Origin: Phallusia mammillata
Taxonomy: Eukaryota > Chordata > Ascidiacea > Phlebobranchia > Ascidiidae
NCBI GenBank assembly: GCA_003260075.1
Contig: QLIY01000032.1
Location: forward strand, 181,099 to 245,098
DNA: 64,000 nt
Reading direction: 5' to 3'
In this document: positions 36,345 to 48,800 of the stretch, piece after piece
How positions within the stretch are numbered: position 1 is the first letter of the stretch
How the letters are laid out: every line of letters begins with the position of its first letter
Position numbers and translations under genes: made by a program
The notes under the pieces: model-generated
What the model saw: only the letters and a program-made list of their open reading frames with translations
Told to the model about the DNA's origin: nothing
Databases searched by the model: none

Positions 36345-39300
36345 TCTAACAAAAAACTACAACTATATTTAAAATGTAATGAAAATGAATAAGTTCTATT
36401 TATAAAGCGAAAAAAGCAAATAAAATAACTGACAAAAGGGATTGATTGCGTGCTATATGACGTAACAACGTTGCGTTGCTCTGTTTGTTAAAACCTAAAA
36501 AGTCAAGACTCATGGGTGCCCTTTGCCAACACTATTTCAAAACTTTTAAGTTCAAGCATTAGCATTTACCAAAACTTTTTTGCAGGCTTGTACACATTTT
36601 TTGCCACTGTCGGCACTATGCTTGTTTCCAAGGAGTTTTACATCATTACCCCGGACAGTTGGTACACTCTTACATTAATAGCTGTTTGTGTTACGATTGC
36701 TAAACTTGCTGGGCCATCAATAAGAAATTTTTTTGAAGAAGCTCGTACAGTAAGTTTGTTATTAAATCATTTATTTCCACAAACAAGTAGTGTATGTTGC
36801 TGTAATGTGGCATAATCAGTAATACTGATTNAATTTATTCGTTGATTGCTTGTTTTTGCAGGACTTGGTAAAGTGATGGGATTTATGGTGAGTGAAGCGA
36901 CAGAGACTTCGATCAGTGTTCAGTGGACGGAAAACAACTTGACTGACAGTTACGTGATAAGAGTCGTCAACGAAGACGGCGAAGAAATGGGTGAGATATT
37001 GATGTGTAACATATATTGTATAGATTTTCTTGATGTATGCTACAATTACTCCTCGACGTGTATATCGTAGATGTACCCAATACCATAATTTTGAACGATG
37101 AAGCTACTGCCTGAAGGCCAAACAACTCTTGTAAACCTTTAAATCAAAAATCCCAATTCAAAATACGTAGGCCCAGTTGCTGTTTAAATACTTGACCCTA
37201 GCAGTTAAAAAACGATGACTAATCCAAACCACGAGAGTCATGAGGTCAAGGTGACCACATTTACCTCAAAATATTTTTCCAACACCCCCTGTACGATGAT
37301 TTCACACCCGAAAACATGAGGTCAAAGACATGGTCATGACTGTACACCATGAATCACAACAGAGTTGTCTCCCTAATGTATGTCGCACCCTTAGATAACG
37401 TCACACAACGTTATGTCACCACGTGGCCTCAGGGCAAGAGATATATCGGGATTGAGCGATAAAATCGCCGCTATCGGGTGCTGATGTTAATAAACTTTCA
37501 ACATAAGAAGATGTCTGTTCTTGCCCAGAGGCAACTTGAAACATCAGGGGACACGTCATGCGGTTATGACGTAGAGATTGACAAGTAAACGTCACCAATA
37601 AACAAATTTGATTGTAACGAATGTCCTATTGATTTGTGACGGTCAAATCAATAGTAAAAGGGAATACTTAGCGAGGCAAAAGGTGTAAGTTTGTGAAGTG
37701 CCAATCATCTAATATGTGTCCGATGTTATCCGAATGGTAGATAAATCCTTAAAAAATCTCTTTAGGTCACACAATTTACGAGGTAATGCTGACATGGTCC
37801 TAACCAGTGGCGGGATTCAAATTTTTTGTCAGCCGGTTCTATCACAAAACGTCCACTGACAGTAACCATTAATCAGTGCTGGATTAACCTGTAAGCAATA
37901 TAAGCACGTGCTTAGGGCATCAAGTAGAAGAATGGCACCACAGAAATGGTTTCTAGGTAAATTATTAAATCTAACAAAAAACTACAACTATATTTAAAAT
38001 GTAATGAAAATGAATAAGTTCTATTTATAAAGCGAAAAAAGCAAATAAAATAACTGACAAAAGGGATTGATTGCGTGCTATATGACGTAACAACGTTGCG
38101 TTGCTCTGTTTGTTAAAACCTAAAAAGTCAAGACTCATGGGTGCCAAACCCGTCGATCGCGATCGACTGGTCGATCTCGGACTGATATCAAGTCGATCGC
38201 GAGGGATTCAGAAAATTATTTAAAATAATTGTTTTGTAATGCGTTTTTAGGGAATGTTGCCCTACATAGATGACTTTATTGTGAAAGTTATTCATTAGGA
38301 TATGTTCACACCACAAATACTCAGTCGACGCTTTACATCGCAAAAGTCACAACAGTAATAGTTACGTCACAAAAATAATAGTTACAGTAGTAATGGTTAC
38401 TTTGTGCCGGTACTTTTTGTATTATCAAGATTAGCTTCGGATGAATTATAAAAAATTAAGTTCAATGTAGTGTAAAATGTCACACCCAAACCACGATAAA
38501 AAACGTAAAACAGGGCTCGGAAAATGCTAGTTTTCCTTTGGTAATACACACATAGTCTTGCATTATCTTGTTAGTTTGTATTGGAATGGTAGATCCCGAG
38601 AGTTGGACTACACTACCTCAAACGTCGATCTTAAGTCAAAAAAGATTGGGCACCCCCTGGCTGTTTGAAAACATATTCGTGTATGTGGCAAACGTAAATT
38701 AAACACGACGCTAATACTAGTATGTTTTACAATTGGGCAACAGTGCTGAGACTGGGGAAGGCAGCAGCAAAATTAGGCGTTTTTAATTGAGTTTTGGAGT
38801 ATTTCTGACATTCTGAAACAAATCTGCAAGTTTAATATCAGCTAAGCTATCACCCTTGCTGTATATTATGTTAAAATCGAAATCTCGATGAATAATTTTG
38901 TTTTTACGTTTATATTTCGAATTAAAAATGATGTAAGGGGCACCAAATTGGTTTAGTGCTTAGGGCCTCTAATGGTGTTAATCCGGCCCTGCCATTAATG
39001 CTAACCGGTTCGTTGTACTCATAAAATTTCGTGAGACGGTTCTATAGAACCGGTGCGAACCGGCTGAATCCCACCACTGGTCCTAACAAAACTTGACGTT
39101 GCTGGGGTTCGTGATTTGCATTTGTTTTTACAACTTTGGCAAATTTAAGTTGTACTACAAGTTATATGTACAACTCATGCTAGACCGGGGTATTTGCGTT
39201 TGCAGACGGATCAGCCATCACACAACAAGATGGATCAGCAACCATTACAGGGCTTCAGGCGATCAGCTTCTACAGTATCTACATTCGCGGCGTTTCCTCC

Positions 39301-42300
39301 CCTGGAATGGGTGAAGAAACGATGATAAGGTAAACTTCAAAATATCACCGATAAACTTGTTTTGAATGGAAACTGAAATGTTGTCCAAATAGCGAACGGC
39401 ATAAACAACATTCCAAAAGATCTCAACAATCTCTACTATTTATTCCTTATCTTGATTGGCATTTAAATTGTTTAAGTTCGCGTAGATGTTGTCATACATT
39501 CGACAAACAACCTAATACCCGTTAATATTTACTGTGTACATGCAGAGCACGAACCGACGGTTCTGGGTTTAAGATGACTGGAGTTTGGGAAGACGGATTG
39601 GGAGTGGTCGGAGGAAGTGGCATGATATACAGGTGCGCTGGTTTGTTGAAATGTTATTGTGGTGAAACTCACACCTGCGGGGTTAAAGTTTAATACCAAA
39701 CAATATTGTTGAAGTCTACTGAAAAACAACAACAGCCTTACAGAAATTGTTCTGTTGGTCTCTCTACAAAAGAACATTACAAATGAACGCAATAAGCCTG
39801 TGGTTCCCAACCTTTTTTGCTACATTCCTCCCTTTGCCCATTTTCAAACTATTCATTCCTCCCCATAAGACGAAAAACAAATATAACATAAATATTATAG
39901 CAATTTGAAATAGACCTTATAATTAGGAATTGTAGAAGCCACAAACTCAGAGAATGCTGATTCCAAATGTGAACCGGGTCCAAATTATAATGGACATAAT
40001 AATGTAAAAACAAAAATATTTTGTAACATTTCCAATGTTATATTGTTTTACAGTTTTTATGAAATTCCTCCCCTGAACTCATAAAATTCCTCCCTGGGGA
40101 GGAATTCCTCCCCGGTTGGGAACCACTGCAATAAGCCAATACAAAGTTGATATTCAATAATTGAAACGAGAACTATAGTGCTGGCTGTTTTTTTTTAATC
40201 TGGTTTAAATACATGAATGACAATTTTAGCTGACCCTAAAAAAATTATTAAAAAAAACTTTTTAGGTCGATGATTGTTGAATTTGAAAACTTTTTTACTT
40301 AACCCATTAAACCGAGTAAAACAAAGTGCAGTAGTTGTTGGAAAAGTGTGCATTGCTTTCAATTGGTATTTAATATAATAAACAAGCATAATAATTCCAA
40401 TTGCGTTTTATCCAGACCACTTGCTACTCCGCTTGGAATCTACAGAATTGGGGTGACATTTCCATGCGAGATTGCATCGGCCACCGTAAGTTACCAATGA
40501 CAAGCGATCATGCTGGATGTAAACCATAGCTTCTGAACCATGGTGTACAATTTACACCGTACATGAATGTATACAATGTACACTGTACATTAACACACTG
40601 CATGGCATATATTTGATGAGTGTTGTTTATTCCTTTTAATATTGCGGTACAGTGGTTTGGTTATCAAATATACTTGTTTTCTACTCGCAGATGTTAGCAC
40701 TTAGCAGTAGTTGTAAAAGTAACTTTAATCTTGCACAGTAGACCACAAAACAGCGCACTTGAACGCTGCCTCAAAACATTCATGTTTGTTTTTCAGTTTT
40801 GGAACGGAAACGAAGACACCCAGCGTGCTCTGCCACTAGAGGGATATTTCGAACTAGTGCAAGATGAAATGTGGATGCGTGAAAAAACTGAAATCGGAAT
40901 TACCTACTACACAACAAACGAAACGTAAGACCCACAGCAAATGGCCGTATGCAATCACTGCGCAAATTATAATACGGTGTAGCTGCAGCGCGTTTAGCCA
41001 TTATTAACCAATCGTGTCCTTCACTTTCTTGCGCTTCATAACGTTTTAACGTTGCGTAGCTGTTGGTTCTTGCACTCAGCGAATAAACTAAACTCAACTT
41101 TAAATACAGCTTATCGTTTGGGAATTGTTATCTTAAAAGTTGCATCAATTGAAAATACTCCGGATAATTGCAAGTAAACGCTTGGCAAATCGAAGTTGCA
41201 AATAACCAGAATCATCTGTGTAATCACACCCAACGAGTAATGGTCGCGATTTTGCAGACAAAGTTTTATGCGAGAACCTATATGTCTTACATCACAGAGT
41301 CTGCAACTTTGAGAACCAGAGCGTCGCAGTGACGTTTAATGACGAAATAAAGCTGGCGAGACAAGGAGATTTGTTATTGGATGATGGAACTGACACACAA
41401 ACCATTGGTGGGTGATTGGTTTCTTAAATACAGCGCTTACTTAGCTAAGTTTGGATTTATCATCGGTCTAAAGTATTGTGACAAACGTGCTAAAATGTTG
41501 CAAAGCAATTCATTGCTTATCTAGAATTTTGCATATCGTTGTATTTGCCATACACAGCAACATATCTAAATTTGTTTGAAACAGTTTTTCCTTAAGCCTT
41601 GTTCGATCTAAAAAAATATTTCCCTTAATTGCTCTTGGTGGTTCTCCTCAGATGTTGACCTTGTTCAGTATCAGTGGGCAAACTCGTCGGCTGAAGTTAA
41701 CAACGCAGGATGGCTGAGATTCAGACTCGACAAAATCTTTCATGGAATGAACTTTGTGAGTTATGTTTGAGAGTTCAAGTCTCGTAAAGTCAACCAGCAA
41801 AGGAGCAGTTGCACAGGAAAAAAAAGTTCCAAACAGTCCATAAACTGCCATTAACTTCCACACATCAACTGCTTACTTCAAACACTAGCGCAAATAGCCT
41901 TGCAAAATTAAAAACCAGGGTTAAAAATAGCCGGTAAATATAAGTAACACCTTTAGTTTCAAACTGTTTACAGTCCATGTCAACAAAGATGTCGTTCTTT
42001 TATCAACTATTTAGGTTAGGATCTTTGCTCTGGTATAAATGAGGGCATTTGTATACCGTGATCCTACTCACTAAGTCTATCAAAGAAGTATGACAGGATT
42101 TACTCTCATAAATTCAACCATGTTTGCATACAGGGTGATGAAAGCAACACAACCATCCTAAAACCGCCACCTGGCGCATTTGTTATCACTTTAAACCCCG
42201 GAGCTGATTGTGCGGCTGCAGGCTTGCTCGTATCGGTGAGTTGCATTGAAACGAGTAATCTAATCTTGTAAGTTGGTCAGTTGATCTGACAAAAAGCCAC

Positions 42301-43345
42301 TGACCCCCCCCCCGCAGGCTTGCTCGTATCGGTGAGTTGCATTGAAACGAGTAATCTAATCCTGCAAGTTGGTCAGTTGATCTGACAAAAAGTCACTATA
42401 GATTACTAACTGTTTGTATTATATTATAAAATCACGAGTGACCGGAGACTCAGCACAATATGTATAAACGTTGGATGACTCTATACTTTTCCAAGTTTTT
42501 AGTCTGCAGAGTACTATTTATAAAATGTGGCCATGATTGCACATTAAGACTTTTATGCTGTTTGACATTTAACCCATCTTGGTGACCTGGTACGTCCTTG
42601 TGTGTAACATTACCGAGTCTTCACGTTGTTATGTACCGTATAGTTTGTTGATTAAAATTTTACTTGCATTTCAGCACACCTGGGGCATGACGTTGAAAGA
42701 TACATCTTCTGTAACGAATGCGGGCAACGTGCTTTACTTCAGTCAACTAAAAACCGAATGGCCCGTCGCAAAACCAGGTAAAAATTTGTGTAAAACAACA
42801 AGCACCATGAAATCTTGTCAGTTGTCCTCAGATAAACCACCTGTAAGTTGCAAGAACATAGCACTTGCCGCCTTATTTTCCATTTAGTAATGCTTTCTCA
42901 ATATAACATGTTTTTCTTTTAAAATTTGTTTCATATTCTTATCCTGAACTATACTTTCTTTTTGCTCAAAGCGGCTCTTTTTACAATTTTTTGTTTATAT
43001 TCTTTTGATTTTTCTTGACTCTATACTCAGGTTTTCAATCTATTTCACTTTCTTCTCCAACTCTTCTGGTGTTTTCTTCACAATAGCTCTTTAGCAATCA
43101 ATTGATGTTGCCTAATTTCGATTTAATTTTTTTTTCTCCTTTTCTTTTTCACGTTTAACTCTTTCAGTTTTTTATTACCCCTCTTACACATTAACATGAA
43201 GCATCGGTTAACCACTTTTTTTTGTTACTCAGGCCTCGTATACGGATACGACCCAGAACTTTGTCCTGATCAGTTCAATATGAAGGCATCAGTTATGATC
43301 GGCGGAGCAATGGTGGAAAGCATCAACGAACTTCCCAAAGCATAA
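33399..43345 (+). CDS. Secreted fibronectin-III protein, cluster paralogue A
   Basis: Family not recognised. Exons: 33399-33545, 34026-34173, 34953-35081, 39206-39329, 39546-39632, 40416-40485, 40797-40924, 41298-41407, 41652-41755, 42134-42235, 42675-42777, 43233-43345, in frame, 454 residues. Residues 1-18 form a signal peptide. Two fibronectin-III-like domains follow (about 20-98 and 99-185, with VAVTWDAV, TSYTVEVVAEMG, ISVQWTENN and SYVIRVVNEDG). The C-terminal region of about 270 residues has four Cys shared by all three paralogues (FPCEI, VCNF, GADCA, ELCP), EKTEIGITY, RFRLDKIFHG and TWGMTLKD. Exon 3 also occurs at 34653-34738 (part) and 36862-36990 through misassembly, so the real intron 3 is uncertain. 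AATAAA is at 43500-43505. An extracellular role is inferred from the signal peptide only. Confidence 0.85.
34589..34651 (+). repeat. 63-base C tract
   Basis: An uninterrupted C run ending directly at a partial copy of gene A exon 3. Together with the tracts at 35163-35259 and 36260-36340 it is best read as assembly filler. The poly-proline frames it creates are not real. Confidence 0.7.
35163..35259 (+). repeat. 97-base C tract
   Basis: An uninterrupted C run in intron 3 of gene A, with AGGTGTACC before it and unrelated sequence after. Probably a join or homopolymer artefact. Confidence 0.7.
35300..36520 (+). other. First copy of a duplicated gene A intron segment
   Basis: 35300-36190 matches 37000-37890 closely, and 36341-36520 matches about 37966-38145. 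C tracts at 36189-36198 and 36260-36340 replace the middle. The two copies are almost certainly one locus assembled twice. Confidence 0.8.
36521..36830 (+). other. ATP5PB: Misplaced ATP5PB fragment
   Basis: Nearly identical to 26846-27155, including ATP5PB exon 4 with its acceptor and donor. It joins mid-word to transposon sequence on the left and ends at a single N (36831), after which gene A intron resumes. This is an assembly chimera, not a retrocopy, because intron sequence is included. Confidence 0.85.
37874..38991. mobile_element. Second-level hAT-like element nested in the first
   Basis: It begins CAGTGCTGGATTAACCTG and ends GTTAATCCGGCCCTG, flanked by a perfect duplication CCATTAAT at 37866-37873 and 38992-38999, a sequence that belongs to the outer element. 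Confidence 0.85.
38136..38659. mobile_element. Third-level hAT-like element
   Basis: It begins CATGGGTGCCAAACCCGTCG and ends AAAGATTGGGCACCCCCTG, inverted ends of a hAT type. The interior is rich in GTCGATCGCGATCGAC. I see no clear target duplication, so the exact ends are less sure. Confidence 0.6.
39798..40128. mobile_element. hAT-like MITE (GGTTCCCAAC family)
   Basis: It begins CTGTGGTTCCCAACC and ends GGTTGGGAACCACTG, with a perfect 8-bp duplication CAATAAGC at 39790-39797 and 40129-40136. It lies in an intron of gene A. Confidence 0.9.
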
Positions 43346-45314
43346 AGTCTACGACGATTTTTGTGTTAAATCTGAATATATTACACGTATATTTTACATG
43401 GTTGTTAAATCCGTGCTCTTTGTGACCATTTTTTTCCAAGTCTTTTGCGTTAATTTGCGTGATTCAATATTTCGCAAGGGCTTTGCGTGAAAAACTATCA
43501 ATAAACTTTCCCAATCGTGTTTTAGGTGGTATTGCCGACTTACAGTAGTTTTGCACAATCAGGGTTGTAAACGGGCCTAAAATTTAAGCCCCAACCCGGC
43601 CCAAACCCGAACCGTTTTTGAGAAGCCTGTTTAGGCCCGAATGGTTGATTGAAATGCCTGTAATAAAAAAGACATGCACAATGAACAATATTAAACAATG
43701 GCATAAACAAGACCCTTTAGGGCCGCTGGGCATCAGTTTAAGTCAAACAACTAAATACTTAGCTAGACAATTTATATTTAAAAATATTTTGCCATGAGAC
43801 AGCACATCAGAAATTTAGATGAAGAACAATGTAGCCAAACGTAGAAACAAATGAAAGATTTCTCAACTAATCCGATAAATCTTTCTAATTGTCGTCAAGT
43901 ATAACCAATCCCAACAATGGCATTATAGATGTCGTCATTTAAATTTTACGATAGCACCTCAAACCAATGATAAAATTACTGAGTAACAATTATCACCGCC
44001 AATCACCGGGTAAAACCGGTTTTAGTCTGTCTCCGGTTGAGCTACCTGTCGCATCGCCGAAGATGCCACGTGGATCTTAATTAACGCTGGATTGTGGCCT
44101 AAGTTAGACTGAAGAAGTTAAAGAGATATACACCGATTCATAAAAAAATAAGTAATTTACAAAACATTGTTTGCCATTCAAATCAGGTAAACCTCAAACC
44201 AAACACATTAAGACTATTTTAAACGAAATTTGTTATTTTATAACTGGGGAAGTAATGTTCTGGTGTACTGTTTATTAAAGGGCGTAACAAACTGTAACAT
44301 AGTATAACCAACTTTAACAAATCAAATTTCGCAAACCCTTTCAAACTCAATAATATTTCCTACTTGCGTTTACCCGATTGCAGACAATGCGTTTACCCAA
44401 TTGTAACATGGCGTTTTTTGGTGCTATATCAAAAGAAAGCTCTATCGCATGTATGAAAAAAATACAAAACGAAGAAAAATGCGTTTACCCGTTTAGAACA
44501 TAGCGGTTGTTGGTGTTATATCACAGTCAAACTCTTAAATTGCATCAGTTAGAAGGTTAAACACAATTTTGACAATACTTTTTTATGCAGCAAGGCGTTT
44601 TATGTACAGCTTTATTTCGTCTCAGGTCATGTAGGTTGGCAATCACTCTTTTAACCAAATCTTCACAACACCAAATATACCTTGAACCGCCTAAAACACA
44701 TCAACTTTACCTATAATGCGTCTAACCTACCTTTACCATCGGCCTTGTGCAAAACCATTACAAGCCAACTTAAAAATTAACAATTGAAAGCACTTACGTC
44801 ATGATCAACAAGCAAAATAAACGTGATGTTTATTGGAGAAAATGTGCTCTGCACCAGTAAACATTTAATCCCACCTGTTTATGTGGGTGAGTATATTCAG
44901 TGTTTTGACCAAAACTAATCAAAGACTGCCCTACTGTAAACGTGGCACGTAATTCATGTGTATTCGTGGGGGAAAGATTAAAGCAGCTTAGCCGCGTAAT
45001 AAAATATAGGGCGGGCTTCCTTGTGTCGGCGAGACCGAAAAACGCTGTTTTAGACAATGAGGCCGACACCAATAATTTCACCATTAATCGCTGCGTTATA
45101 TAATTAAGGTTCGGATCAAGTCGTTGCTGATTGGTCAATCTCGGTCACGAGTTTTCTCTCGGTTTGGTAGTTTCATGTTAATTGTTCGAAGCAGTGAGTT
45201 AGTGACCGTAATTAACCCACACCTTTCCCCCGAACCTACGTAACGCTTAGCTGTCGCTGAGGATGTACAGCCCAATCAGCCGACAATTATCAAAATTAAA
45301 CAGGTCCTTGCTGG
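43346..45314. other. Intergenic region between genes A and B
   Basis: It contains the gene A poly(A) signal and a probable hAT-type fragment from about 43561 (CAGGGTTGTAAACGGGCC, then CCCGAACCG words). The rest is AT-rich without a recognised gene; near 44340-44520 short repeats of GCGTTTACCC occur. Confidence 0.45.
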
Positions 45315-45322
45315 TATATAAG
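45315..45322 (+). promoter_or_regulatory. TATA-like box, candidate promoter of gene B
   Basis: TATATAAG, followed about 30 bp on by a plausible transcription start. A TTCTTCACAG acceptor just before the coding exon at 45891 would close a 5' UTR intron. A ten-C re-copy lies between (about 45665). Confidence 0.35.
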
Positions 45323-45890
45323 ACCCAGTGGTTGGATTGGAAGTCACAGAGCAACACAAGCTCACCAGCAAGAGAGACAACAGAAAGGAAAAGTTGCTTC
45401 AAAAGATCAGCATTGAAACCTATGGAAGACAGTCTCAGTTTTTTGGCTACTTTTTGTTGCTAACATCAAGGCGATATCATAAGGCTTTTACGTTGTGGTT
45501 TTGTGAAGCTGATACACTAGCGTGTTGACTCCAGTATGAAGCTGACTGTAACCCACTTTTGATAGAGAAGCGTTGTGTAGCAAGGAAGTAGAAATTAGTT
45601 TTCATATGGTCACTAAAACCGAGATTTTAGTCGGCAGAACAGGCAAAGCAACTTCATTTAACCACCCCCCCCCCTACACTAGCGTGTTGACTCCAGTATG
45701 AAGCTGACTGTAACCCACTTTTCACAGAGAAGCGTTGTGTAGCCAGGAAGTTGAAACTAGTTTTCATGCGAGTGGCCCGCCATTGGCAACAAAAATCGAG
45801 ACTTGAGTCGGCAGAACAGGCAAAGCAACTTCATTTAACTGTGTTTATTTCTTCACAGATTTGCATAAATCAGTATCAAATAAAAACGCG

Positions 45891-48800
45891 ATGAAATTTC
45901 ACGCAGCAATTCTTCTCTTTGCCTTTGCCTCCGCGGCTCAAGCCCTCCTCTACACCCCCGCAAACCTGACGATCACCGAACGCGCTTCTGGCGTCGCACT
46001 TGAATGGGACCTTGTCGAAGGAGCCAAAGAATATGTGGTGAGAATGTGTGCAAAGTTACAATCACAAAACTACGTTTCCAAAACTGTTTTATCTGCTAGA
46101 ACCATTTGTGCAGCATTTTATCTGGCTTGAAGGCAAAATTAGTTGAATTATTTAACGTGATAAACTACAAATCGCCCAAGAAGCAATTCGCAACGATATC
46201 CAGTGTAACAGCCTTAACAAAATCTATTTTGTGGTCGTATTTTGCCACGTCATGATGACTAATCATGTTCTTTACAGATTACTCTCAACAACGGGCAAAC
46301 TGAGACTGTGACCATGAACAAAGCTAACTTCGGTAGCCTCATGCCTTCCACTACTTACACCGGTAGCTTGGTAGCCAGCGATGGCAACGAAACCCAAAGC
46401 GCCCCAAACACCTTCACCTTCACCACATGTAAGTACCACTAAGCCAATTTCATTAGGACTTTACACAAGTATAGCTAAAAGGTCCAACACACCCCCCCCC
46501 CCTTGGTAGCCAGCGATGGCAACGAAACCCAAAGCGCCCCAAACACCTTTACCTTCACCACATGTAAGTACCACTAAGCCAATTTCATTAAGACTTTACA
46601 CAAGTATAGCTAAAAGGTCCAACACTCCCGTACATAGCAATGGTTATTGGAGTGTTTTGTGTCTTTAACGAGTTTGAAGATTTTTACACACTCTTTTATC
46701 CCATCAGTGATCGGTAAAGTAACCGGAATCGTGGTCCGTGAAGTTACCACCACCTCATTCGACATCATGTGGCAACCCGTCAACAACTCGATCCAGTACG
46801 ACATCCGTGTGACGTCAGAAGATGACGAATTGGGTACGTCATCACAAAAAAAAACATTTCACACGAAAATAGAAATCGTTATAAGTCGCAAAGAAAGAAA
46901 ACTAGAAAAAATAAAACATTTTACCGATGATGCTGTAAGGGCAAAATATATAGAAAATAAATTCATAAGGATGAATAACTAAATGTGTTTATAAATTTGA
47001 ATAAATAGTTAAAACGTTTTGTGTTACTTTAGGTGGAATGAACATCATCCCAAGTGAGAACTCGGCTCTTATTACCGGACTTCAAGGCGTCACCTTCTAC
47101 GACATCTTCATCACACCTGTCGGAATTGACGGCGACGGAGAAGAAACCATGATCAGGTAAGATCATTAGGTTCCGGGTTCGAATCCAACCAAACACTGTG
47201 TGCTCAATCTACGAGATATAAGACATAACGAAAAATATTTTGCAACGAAATTAACACCTTAAAACGTTCAAACAATGCAATTCTCTTTCTCCACAAATGA
47301 TCAAAAATTGAACTAAAGCGATTTGCAGCAATTTGTTTGAAACCAACTTTTAATTTGGTAAATTTTCAACAGACTGAGGACAGAGGGAACCGGTGTTCGT
47401 ATTACCAACTGGTGGTCAGGTAGCTCAGGAATCTTCGGTGGAATCGGTATGATTTACAGGTCAGTGCTTATTTCAACAACCTTACAATGCTACAATGCTT
47501 TAACGAGGCCCAAGATGGGTTAAAACTTTTAAGAAACGATTTAACACAATTTACCACAAGAAATCAAGCAAAGCAATACGAAAAGTTTCCAACGCAACGC
47601 ATATTTGGCTCGGGCATGTACAATTTTAAATCTAAGGTGTCAGCTACATCACACCACAGCAGTGCTAAATTGCTACAACTAAATTGAGTGGTAACAAAAA
47701 CCAACAACAACTTTATTTGTTTATGCAGACCGGTCAACATTCCCAGTGGCGTCTACAAGATCGGTGTCCAACTCCCATGTGCCGTTCAATACATCAAGGT
47801 CAGTAGTTTCATAAACAGCAATGCATCGCGGCATAGAGATTTAGACTCCTTTAAGCAGTGACAATCACACAAAGCTTAAAAATCACTCCTCTAGGCTGTG
47901 CTTATTCGGGTTTCTAATACCGTCCACTTACTCACACACTGCACACTTTATGTCCTGTATTTTTACCCCGAGCTTACACTCAGGTCAAAGGAATGCGCAT
48001 GTTTTCCAAGAATGCATGTTTTCTATCAGCAATATACCGTAACATAGATATTTAAAGCGATTTTTTTTCGGTTGGGACAATCGAAATACAGTTTGAAAGT
48101 TTGAGTTAATGTGATTATTTTTGATTCCGCCTTTTTTAACATCCCGCTTTGTCGTTTTAGTTCTGGGGAGCTAAACAAGATATGGACCAATCCGACCCAG
48201 AAAATGGCTACTACGAGCTCGTACAATCCAAACCTTGGATGTTGAGGAAAACCGAAGTTGGAATGAACTTCATCTTCCAGGAAGAGATGTAAGTTAACGA
48301 ATCGGTTCTTAACTGTTTCTCGGTGTCAGGGACAAATTAAAAAACCCTAAAGTTTGTAACAAACCTTATCAGAAACAACCCATCAAAGTGGTTAAAAAGG
48401 AGCAACAACCTAGTTACAAAATTTTATGCAGACATTGGCCAAGACAAGTTACGCCTTAAAAAATTATAACAACAAGGCCCTGTAGAAGTTAAAAAAACTT
48501 TAGACTTTGGCTTTTATTAAGTTTGCATGTTTTCACTGTTTTAATGTGGGCAACGTTACAAAAGATAACATGCGTTCACAGGACTTGTGACTTCGTCAAC
48601 ACCAGCATTGTTGTGAGATACGGAGATGAGGTCGGAAACCCAGGGGCTACTCCACCAGGAACCACCAAAGGTAAGCAAAAAAGCAAAGAAAATATGAGCT
48701 AATGTTGTATTTTTAGAATCAACCAATATCCTTACATGAAAAAATAGTTTATCAATCACAAGTTAAAGCACTTTCAGCAATCACTTGTAAAGTATAGAGA

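Larger units (their letters stand above)
37805..39079. mobile_element. hAT-like element, GAACCGG family, containing nested insertions
   Basis: It begins CAGTGGCGGGATTCAAA and ends CTGAATCCCACCACTG, flanked by a perfect 8-bp duplication GTCCTAAC at 37797-37804 and 39080-39087. Most of its length is later insertions. Confidence 0.85.

Noticed and set aside
36521-36830. Processed pseudogene or second copy of ATP5PB
   Set aside because: It includes intron sequence on both sides of one exon, is almost identical to the source, and ends at an N. Misassembly explains it better.
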